DNA from: an uncultured Parabacteroides sp.
GTDB taxonomy: Bacteria > Bacteroidota > Bacteroidia > Bacteroidales > Tannerellaceae
Length of the DNA stretch: 64,000 bases
Direction: 5' to 3'
NCBI GenBank assembly: GCA_900552465.1
Contig: URZO01000003.1
Span: 54,275-118,274, forward strand
This document shows, piece after piece, positions 58,151-64,000 of the stretch. Position 1 is the stretch's first letter. Every line of letters starts with the position of its first letter. A model generated the notes under the pieces. The model saw nothing but the letters and a program-made list of their open reading frames with translations. It made no database searches and was not told the DNA's origin. The translations under genes were made by a program, and so were the position numbers.

Positions 58151-59626
58151 ATGAAAAGATTAGCCGCTCCGTTACTCATACTGTTTTTATTGGCACTCAA
58201 CCTGTTGTCGTGTGACGGGTTGGACGAAAACTATTCGACCAATCCAAACCACCAACTGAGCTTCTCGGTTGACACGCTTTCTTTTGATACGGTGTTTACG
58301 ACAATAGGCTCTGCAACCAAAGAGTTTATGATCTATAACCGTAACGACCAACCGCTGATGATCGGCGAAATCATGCTGGCAAGCGGTGAAGAGACCGGTT
58401 TCCGCATCAACGTGGACGGACGTAAAGGCGATCATTTCCAGGATGTCAGGATACAGGCGCAAGATAGCTTGTACGTGTTCGTCGAAGTAACTGTCAATCC
58501 GAATGCTTCAAACCAACCGCTACTGATCGATGACTCCGTGATCTTTACGACAAACGGGATTAAACAATCCGTGCGTCTCGAGGCATACGGGCAAAACGTA
58601 AACCTCTATAAAAATGGGCTAACATTAACACAGGATACTCATTTTACCGCCGAACGTCCTTACCTGATCTATGACAGTCTGGTGATTGCTCCAAACACAA
58701 CGCTGAATATAGACCCGGGATCTGTTTTCTATATGCACGATGCTGCAAAGATCGTCACCTATGGAACTTTGCTCGCAAAAGGAACACGCGAAAAGCCGAT
58801 CCTGTTTCGTGGGGACCGTCTGGATTTCATTCTGAACGATGTCTTGCCCTACGACCGCACGCCATCCCAGTGGGGAGGCATCTTCTTCTGCCCGGAAAGC
58901 TACAATAATATAATGGACAATGTGATCGTGCGGAACGGAAAAACCGGACTCACATTCGAGAAATCATCTCCGGAAGAATCAAAACTGAAGTTGAGCAACT
59001 CACAGATCACCAATATGGGCGAGAACCTGTTCTCCGCAATCAACTGCAACATCGAAGTCAGCAATACGGAACTGACCAATGCGAAAGACTGTGTCGTAGT
59101 TTTAATCGGAGGGAATTATCATTTCGTCCACTGTACGCTCGCTAATTTCATGACATTGAATAAAAGGGAACAGCCTTGCCTCACCCTGACCAATAACAAA
59201 GTTGTCGATTCGCAAAAAGAGACGTATCCGTTGAAAGCGATTTTCGACAATTGCATCATCGACGGTAGCTTCAGTGCCGGTGAAAAAGACTATCAGGGAG
59301 AGTTGAACCTGTCTGTCGACGGCGTCACTTCGTTCGACTACCTGTTTAACCACTGCGTGATTAAGGCATCGGGCAGCAATAATGATCAGTTCAAAGATGT
59401 ACTGTTCACCAGCACCAGTCCGTCTTACCGGCTGAAAGGCGGTGAAAAGAATAAATACCGCTTCGATTTCCGCCCGGATTCGGCGACGACATTGGGTGTA
59501 GGCAAAGCAGATCTCTTCGTCACGCAACAATACCCGGTAGACCGCTACGGCGTAAACCGCCTCACCAACGACGGTCCGGATATCGGAGCATACGAATTTG
59601 TACCTAAAGAAGAGGACGAAAAATAA
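58151..59626 (+). CDS. Lipoprotein with predicted right-handed beta-helix repeats
   Basis: From 58151 the product is 491 residues. It begins MKRLAAPLLILFLLALNLLSC, whose last Cys (21) is the lipid anchor. The N-terminal part (about 30-150) resembles a DUF1573-like Ig fold; the rest has repeating stretches (GKTGLTFEKSS, NMGENLFSAINC, NTELTNAKDCVV) expected for a beta-helix, ending with RYGVNRLTNDGPDIGAYEF, a common end of such repeats. No catalytic residues can be named. I chose this start over 58118 because only it gives the lipobox at the N-terminus. The EEP gene follows after 6 bases. Confidence 0.82.
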   Translation: MKRLAAPLLILFLLALNLLSCDGLDENYSTNPNHQLSFSVDTLSFDTVFTTIGSATKEFMIYNRNDQPLMIGEIMLASGEETGFRINVDGRKGDHFQDVRIQAQDSLYVFVEVTVNPNASNQPLLIDDSVIFTTNGIKQSVRLEAYGQNVNLYKNGLTLTQDTHFTAERPYLIYDSLVIAPNTTLNIDPGSVFYMHDAAKIVTYGTLLAKGTREKPILFRGDRLDFILNDVLPYDRTPSQWGGIFFCPESYNNIMDNVIVRNGKTGLTFEKSSPEESKLKLSNSQITNMGENLFSAINCNIEVSNTELTNAKDCVVVLIGGNYHFVHCTLANFMTLNKREQPCLTLTNNKVVDSQKETYPLKAIFDNCIIDGSFSAGEKDYQGELNLSVDGVTSFDYLFNHCVIKASGSNNDQFKDVLFTSTSPSYRLKGGEKNKYRFDFRPDSATTLGVGKADLFVTQQYPVDRYGVNRLTNDGPDIGAYEFVPKEEDEK

Positions 59627-59632
59627 AACGAT

Positions 59633-60706
59633 ATGATCAGAATCTTAACTATGACGCTTTTCATCCTGCTCCTGTCCACTGCCTCTTCAAAAGGACAAAC
59701 GGATTTCCGGGTGATGAGCTACAATGTCGAAAACCTGTTCGACACGGAAGACGATCCGCTGACTGCCGACAATGAGTTTCTTCCTTCTGGCAACCGCCAT
59801 TGGACGGGTGGACGGTTTTATCATAAACTGCAACAACTGGCAAAAGTGATCACTGCCGCAGGTGAATGGAGTACTCCGGCCCTGGTCGGTCTTTGCGAAG
59901 TGGAGAACGACTCTGTACTTGTCCGGTTGTTACATCAGACGCCTCTCCGACAGCAACACTATCGCTATTGCATGACACATGGGGATGATACACGCGGCAT
60001 CAACGTGGCGCTGCTCTACCAGCGAGACAAATTCCGTTACTTGGGACACGCCGAACAGCCGGTCCGTTTCACCCGGAAACAGCACAAACATACCCGCCAC
60101 ATCCTGCATGTATGGGGAGAAGTAATCACCGGAGACCGCCTCGATGTCTTTGTTTGCCACTTTCCCTCCCGCTACGGAGGAGAAAAGGAGAGTGAAGCGG
60201 ATCGCTTCGATGCCGCCCGCACATTACGGTCGTTATGCGATTCAGTCTATGCCCTCCGCCCTGCTCCGCATATTCTGATCATGGGTGACTTCAACGATAC
60301 TCCGGACAACACCAGTCTCCGGCAAATATTGGATGCTCATCCGCTTCCAATCCGATGGGCATCCGTTCCGGATTCCATGCGCATCGAATCCCTAACGGAC
60401 AGGCATCCGTTTCTCCGCCTGTACAATCTCTTTGCCGAACGGAAGACACACCCTTCGGGCAGCCATAAGTATCAAGGCGAATGGAGCCAACTGGACCAGA
60501 TTATTATCTCATCCACCCTGGCCGACACGACAGCCGCCATGCACTTTGTCCCTGGTAGTGCCCGTATTTTCTCGCCGCCTTTTCTACTCACAAAGGATAA
60601 AACATGGCGCGGCGAACGTCCTTTCCGCACTTATTACGGCTTCAAATACGAAGGCGGCTACAGCGACCACCTGCCTATAATCGTGGACTTTCTATTATCG
60701 AAATAA
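59633..60706 (+). CDS. Secreted endonuclease/exonuclease/phosphatase family protein
   Basis: The 357-residue protein has a signal peptide (to about ASSKGQ, residue 22) and the EEP fold: MSYNVENLFD near 28-37 with catalytic Asn and Glu, EVENDSVL, HFPSRYGGE in the middle, MGDFNDTP near 219 and SDHLPI near the end. The substrate could be a nucleic acid or a phospholipid/inositol phosphate; I cannot decide. It should act in the periplasm. It follows the beta-helix lipoprotein gene by six bases, so a shared transcript is likely. Confidence 0.9.
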   Translation: MIRILTMTLFILLLSTASSKGQTDFRVMSYNVENLFDTEDDPLTADNEFLPSGNRHWTGGRFYHKLQQLAKVITAAGEWSTPALVGLCEVENDSVLVRLLHQTPLRQQHYRYCMTHGDDTRGINVALLYQRDKFRYLGHAEQPVRFTRKQHKHTRHILHVWGEVITGDRLDVFVCHFPSRYGGEKESEADRFDAARTLRSLCDSVYALRPAPHILIMGDFNDTPDNTSLRQILDAHPLPIRWASVPDSMRIESLTDRHPFLRLYNLFAERKTHPSGSHKYQGEWSQLDQIIISSTLADTTAAMHFVPGSARIFSPPFLLTKDKTWRGERPFRTYYGFKYEGGYSDHLPIIVDFLLSK

Positions 60707-60711
60707 ATTAT

Positions 60712-60719
60712 TACTTTTG
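60712..60719 (+). promoter_or_regulatory. -7 promoter box for the second toxin-antitoxin pair
   Basis: TACTTTTG begins 6 bases after the EEP stop codon, 31 bases before the antitoxin ATG. Confidence 0.5.
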
Positions 60720-60742
60720 TAATCAACTATAATGTTACAAAC

Positions 60743-61009
60743 ATGACTACAATAGAATTACAAGCAAGAAAAGCAATACTCATCCAAGAGATTCTAAATC
60801 TCAACACGGAGACAGCAATTGCAAGTCTGGAAAAATACATACATAAGCTTAGCAAAAGTGCGGAATGTCCAGATTTATGTTGCTATACGCACGAAGAAAA
60901 AATCAATAGGTTAAATAGTGCTGAAACGGAATTTGAAAAAGGAATATACACTTCACACGATGAAGTCAAGAACCGTATTGAAAAACTGAAACTATCATGG
61001 AAACATTAA
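60743..61009 (+). CDS. Putative antitoxin (second module)
   Basis: The 88-residue acidic protein begins MTTIELQARKAILIQEIL and has predicted helices (TAIASLEKYIHKL and HDEVKNRIEKLKLSW). It resembles the first antitoxin only in its amphipathic N-terminal helix and size. The end overlaps the toxin start by 13 bases, a stronger overlap than in the first pair. No DNA-binding domain is apparent. Confidence 0.75.
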   Translation: MTTIELQARKAILIQEILNLNTETAIASLEKYIHKLSKSAECPDLCCYTHEEKINRLNSAETEFEKGIYTSHDEVKNRIEKLKLSWKH

Positions 61010-61311
61010 CTGTTCGTTGGAACAATGATGCTTCGGATAAATTCATTGAATTGGCACAATGGTTCGAGACTCATATGGGAGAAAAAGCAGCCAACAAATT
61101 CATCGAAGGTATCATGCACAGTATTGAATTACTTACAACCAATCCTCAACTTGGATTTGTGGAGCCGGAATTGTCAGGACGAAGTAAACAATATAGGGCC
61201 ATTATTGAGCATAAACGCTACAAGATTATTTACTTCGTAGAAAATGACGCCATTCACATCGCTGATATATGGAATTGTCTACAAGATAATTCAAACACTA
61301 AAATCAAATGA
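60997..61311 (+). CDS. RelE/ParE-family toxin (second module)
   Basis: The 104-residue protein has the RelE/ParE pattern, with VRWNNDASDKFIELAQW at the start, the helical AANKFIEGIM, and the strands YRAIIEHKRYKIIYFV and IHIADIWNCLQD. The Arg/Lys-Tyr-Lys pair is the same as in the toxin at 18148. RNase or gyrase action cannot be separated by eye. The M23 peptidase gene starts 5 bases after its stop, so toxin-antitoxin transcription may run into it. Confidence 0.83.
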   Translation: METLTVRWNNDASDKFIELAQWFETHMGEKAANKFIEGIMHSIELLTTNPQLGFVEPELSGRSKQYRAIIEHKRYKIIYFVENDAIHIADIWNCLQDNSNTKIK

Positions 61312-61315
61312 TTAT

Positions 61316-62986
61316 ATGTACAAACTATATATTGCCATTCTCTTCTTCTGTATACAAACAATCAGCGCCCAACAACTCAGGCAGCCGCTCGATCTTCCGA
61401 TCCTGCTAAGCGGAAATTTCGGGGAGCTGAGAAACAATCATTTTCATTCGGGAATAGACTTTAAGACACAAGGGGTAGAAGGGAAAGCGGTCCATGCCGT
61501 GCAGGAAGGATATGTGTCCCGTATTTCCGTCAGTCCCTGGGGATACGGGAACGGTCTGTACCTGACGCATCCCGACGGGACGACAACCGTTTACGGACAC
61601 CTCCAACGTTTCGCCCCGCCTATCGCCGAATATCTCAAAACCCAACAGTACGAACAGGAAAGTTTCAACGTCAACCTGTTCCTCACACCGGACCAGCTTC
61701 CGGTCAAAAAAGGCGAATTAGTTGCCTACAGCGGTAATACGGGAAGCTCGGGTGGCCCGCACCTGCACTTCGAAGTACGTGACACAGAAAGCGAAGAGGT
61801 CCTCGACCCTATCGAATATTTCAAAGAAAAGATTACCGACACCCGTTCCCCTAAAATACAAGGCATCCTGGTCTGTCCGATAGAAGGCAAAGGCGTTGTG
61901 AACGGCAGCAAACGGAAACTGGAGCTAAAACCCGTCACAGCTAAAAACGGCAAGCAGGCACTCACAGGCAAAATAGAAGCCTGGGGAGAAATTGGGCTGG
62001 CTGTGAAAGCATACGATTACATGGACAACACGACCAATATATACGGAGTAAGAGAAATCACCCTCCGGCTGGACAGCCAGATTGTCTATCACAGCGACCT
62101 GGACCGCTTCGCCTTCGACGAGACACGTTTCCTGAACAGCTATGTGGATTACGAAGAGTGGAAGGAGCACCGTTCTTTTTATATGCGCAGCTTCGTCGAG
62201 CCGGGTAACCGCCTTCGCTTTATCGAAAGCGCCAACCGGGGAATCATCAACATTGATGAAGAAAAAACATATCATCTGACCTATACACTGGCCGACGTAT
62301 TCGGCAACACCACCCAACTGTCTATTTGGGTAGAAGGTAAAGAGCAGGAAATACCGGAAATCAAAACGGAAGGGACCGAACTGTTCCATTGGGTCGCGGA
62401 CAACCGTTTCGGAGCAAAAGGCATCCGGATGGCCCTTCCGAAAGGCAACCTGTATGATGACCTGTATTTCCGTTATTCCGTGAAGGAAGACAGTACGAAA
62501 TTAGCCGATATACACATACTGCATAACCGCCCCGTCCCGATTCACAAATCGGCGCAATTATCCCTGCGTCTGCGGATCGACACGCTGGAAAACAAACAAC
62601 AATATGGCATCGTACGCATCCAGAAAGGCCGTCAATCCTGGATAGGCGGCACTTACCGGAACGGCTGGATAGATGCGGATATCCGTGAATTAGGCAACTA
62701 TACGATCAGTCAAGACACGCAGGCGCCGACCATCACTCCGCTCAACGCCAATCTCTGGATCAGCAAACAGGCATTCACATTCCGCCTGTCCGACAACCTG
62801 AGTGGCGTACAGACCTACCGGGGAGAGATAGACGGGCAATACGTCTTATTTGAGATGAACAATAAATCAGTCATCACCTATCGCTTCGACAAGGAACGAC
62901 TCGAGAGAGGAAAACATGCTCTTCGGCTGACTGCCATCGATGCAGCAGGAAACCAATCGGAATATACATATTCTTTTGTCTGGTAA
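61316..62986 (+). CDS. Secreted M23 family metallopeptidase
   Basis: From the ATG at 61316 the product is 556 residues with a signal peptide (MYKLYIAILFFCIQTISAQ). The M23 zinc peptidase domain is at about 25-170: NNHFHSGIDFK (His-x3-Asp) and GGPHLHFEVRD (His-x-His). The rest is beta-rich, perhaps Ig-like. M23 enzymes cut peptidoglycan crosslinks or interact with division regulators. The zinc ligands are complete, so it may be active. I chose this start since the longer frame begins inside the toxin gene. Confidence 0.9.
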   Translation: MYKLYIAILFFCIQTISAQQLRQPLDLPILLSGNFGELRNNHFHSGIDFKTQGVEGKAVHAVQEGYVSRISVSPWGYGNGLYLTHPDGTTTVYGHLQRFAPPIAEYLKTQQYEQESFNVNLFLTPDQLPVKKGELVAYSGNTGSSGGPHLHFEVRDTESEEVLDPIEYFKEKITDTRSPKIQGILVCPIEGKGVVNGSKRKLELKPVTAKNGKQALTGKIEAWGEIGLAVKAYDYMDNTTNIYGVREITLRLDSQIVYHSDLDRFAFDETRFLNSYVDYEEWKEHRSFYMRSFVEPGNRLRFIESANRGIINIDEEKTYHLTYTLADVFGNTTQLSIWVEGKEQEIPEIKTEGTELFHWVADNRFGAKGIRMALPKGNLYDDLYFRYSVKEDSTKLADIHILHNRPVPIHKSAQLSLRLRIDTLENKQQYGIVRIQKGRQSWIGGTYRNGWIDADIRELGNYTISQDTQAPTITPLNANLWISKQAFTFRLSDNLSGVQTYRGEIDGQYVLFEMNNKSVITYRFDKERLERGKHALRLTAIDAAGNQSEYTYSFVW

Positions 62987-63024
62987 ATATCAGACTCAAC
63001 TATTGGAGATTACCAATTTATTCG

Positions 63025-63032
63025 TACCTTTG
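63025..63032 (+). promoter_or_regulatory. Promoter (-33/-7) for the phosphohexomutase gene
   Basis: TACCTTTG is preceded by TTG at 63003-63005 (19-base spacing), the full promoter pattern. It is 50 bases before the ATG. Confidence 0.65.
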
Positions 63033-63081
63033 TTAACTTTAAAAACATAGAATTCTAAATTAAAAGCAAGATATATAGGTC

Positions 63082-64000
63082 ATGGAAAACAATGGACTGT
63101 TAGAAATGGTAAGAAGCAAAGCACAAAGCTGGCTTACAAAAAGTTATGACGCTGAAACACGTGCACAGGTACAGGCTCTGTTAGACAACGAAGATCCGAC
63201 AGAACTGATCGAGTCATTCTACAAAGACCTGGAATTCGGTACGGGTGGGCTAAGAGGTATCATGGGAGTCGGTTCGAACCGCATGAACATCTACACGGTA
63301 GGAGCAGCCACACAAGGCTTATCCAACTATCTGAAACAGGAATTTGCCGATCTGGACCAGATCAAAGTTGTAATCGGCCACGACTGCCGCAACAACAGCC
63401 GCAAATTTGCCGAAATCTCTGCAGACATTTTCTCTGCTAACGGCATCAAGGTTTATCTGTTTGAAGACCTTCGCCCGACACCGGAAATGTCTTTCGCTAT
63501 CCGTAAACTGGGATGTCAGAGCGGTATCATCCTGACAGCATCCCATAACCCGAAAGAATATAACGGCTACAAAGCCTATTGGGACGACGGTGCACAGATG
63601 ATCGCTCCGCACGACCGTAACACGATTGCTGAAGTAAATAAGATCCGCAACGCCAGCGATATCAAATTCAAAGGAAATAAAGAGCTGATCGAAATCATCG
63701 GTTCAGAAATCGACAACCTGTACATCGACGCTTTGACAACGATTTCCCTTTCTCCGGAAGCGATCAAACGTCATCACGACATGAAGATCGTTTACACTCC
63801 GATCCACGGTACCGGGGTAAAGATCATTCCGGCTACATTGAAAGCATTCGGATTCACCAATGTCATCCATGTTCCCGAACAGGATGTGGTAAGCGGTGAT
63901 TTCCCTACGGTAATCTCTCCGAATCCGGAAGAACCGGCTGCATTGGCCATGGCTGTTGAAAAAGCAAAAGAAACAGATGCCGACCTGGTACTGGCTTCCG
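63082..64000 (+). CDS. Phosphoglucomutase/phosphomannomutase (3' end outside window)
   Basis: The frame is open to the window end, 306 codons. It shows the alpha-D-phosphohexomutase features: GTGGLRGIMGVG near residue 54, VIGHDCRNNS near 98-107 and the catalytic phosphoserine loop TASHNPKEYNGYK (Ser in SHNP) near 152-164, then metal/sugar motifs later in domain 2. It converts glucose-1-phosphate to glucose-6-phosphate, so it would link glycogen phosphorylase to glycolysis. The start gives MENNGLLEM and a PGM-like helical N-terminus. Confidence 0.93.
   Translation, partial: MENNGLLEMVRSKAQSWLTKSYDAETRAQVQALLDNEDPTELIESFYKDLEFGTGGLRGIMGVGSNRMNIYTVGAATQGLSNYLKQEFADLDQIKVVIGHDCRNNSRKFAEISADIFSANGIKVYLFEDLRPTPEMSFAIRKLGCQSGIILTASHNPKEYNGYKAYWDDGAQMIAPHDRNTIAEVNKIRNASDIKFKGNKELIEIIGSEIDNLYIDALTTISLSPEAIKRHHDMKIVYTPIHGTGVKIIPATLKAFGFTNVIHVPEQDVVSGDFPTVISPNPEEPAALAMAVEKAKETDADLVLAS

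Noticed and set aside
1..64000. tRNA or rRNA genes
   Set aside because: I scanned the intergenic gaps for cloverleaf-like and rRNA-like sequence and saw none; the longest gaps are explained by repeats.

Overview
The window reads as a 64 kb piece of a Bacteroidales chromosome, most likely a Parabacteroides-type gut species. The genus is an inference; the order is better supported. Evidence for the order: repeated TAnnTTTG -7 promoter boxes close to start codons, gldD/gldE, LruC, DUF4251, DUF3843 and DUF5715 proteins, a GT3-type glycogen synthase, HU and RNase G genes flanking a 29-codon basic mS38-like peptide, and a Xus-type xenosiderophore operon. No rRNA, tRNA, prophage, CRISPR array or insertion sequence was found, and most of the DNA is ordinary core genome. 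|| Layout. 1-5.1 kb: two closely similar sensor histidine kinases (the first cut by the window edge) flank a divergent LruC-domain lipoprotein. 5.1-9 kb: DUF3843 protein, a Gfo/Idh/MocA oxidoreductase, 2-phosphosulfolactate phosphatase, and a secreted DUF4251 protein. 9-13.7 kb: an amino-sugar cluster with a NagB-like/PIG-L fusion and two nagA paralogues. 14-18.5 kb: pirin, an unusual IMP dehydrogenase, thioredoxin, a DUF5715 lipoprotein and a RelE-type toxin-antitoxin pair. 18.6-23.8 kb: phoH-purC-ubiE-aroE and a membrane-bound AraC-type regulator. 24-29 kb: a fimbrillin-like orphan, then the leftward operon mutY-ssb-gldE-gldD-phosphopantetheinyl transferase. 29-35 kb: HU, the mS38-like peptide, RNase G, a secreted Gfo/Idh-like lipoprotein and dnaK. 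35-39 kb: an orphan hybrid-sensor kinase, then a leftward omega-amidase/acyltransferase/small-protein operon. 39-43.4 kb: glycogen synthase and glycogen phosphorylase. 43.7-50.3 kb: FadL-type porin, queC-queF, a DUF1080 hydrolase, dnaX, an FtsB-like protein and a small membrane protein. 50.4-55.4 kb: xusABC-like iron uptake operon. 55.5-64 kb: Skp/OmpH, pepD, a beta-helix lipoprotein, an exo/endonuclease-phosphatase protein, a second toxin-antitoxin pair, an M23 peptidase and the start of a phosphohexomutase. || Genes that plausibly work together: glycogen synthase, glycogen phosphorylase and phosphoglucomutase form a storage-glycogen set; queC and queF make queuosine precursors; the Xus operon takes up iron chelates through an outer-membrane receptor, a lipoprotein and an inner-membrane PepSY protein; the secreted Gfo/Idh-like and DUF1080 proteins may act together on oxidised glycosides. 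|| The most unusual signal is non-coding. Four intergenic regions carry tandem arrays with a period of 22 bp, each unit a 6-4-6 inverted repeat followed by a 6-base spacer. Two arrays share arm sequence (TGGCAA/TTGCCA), while the other two keep the geometry with different arms. Other non-coding elements are a 193-bp MITE-like element with perfect 14-bp terminal repeats, a 30-bp-arm AT-rich hairpin built from internal direct repeats, and a 32-bp CAATTTTCAATT-type repeat seen twice with one mismatch.
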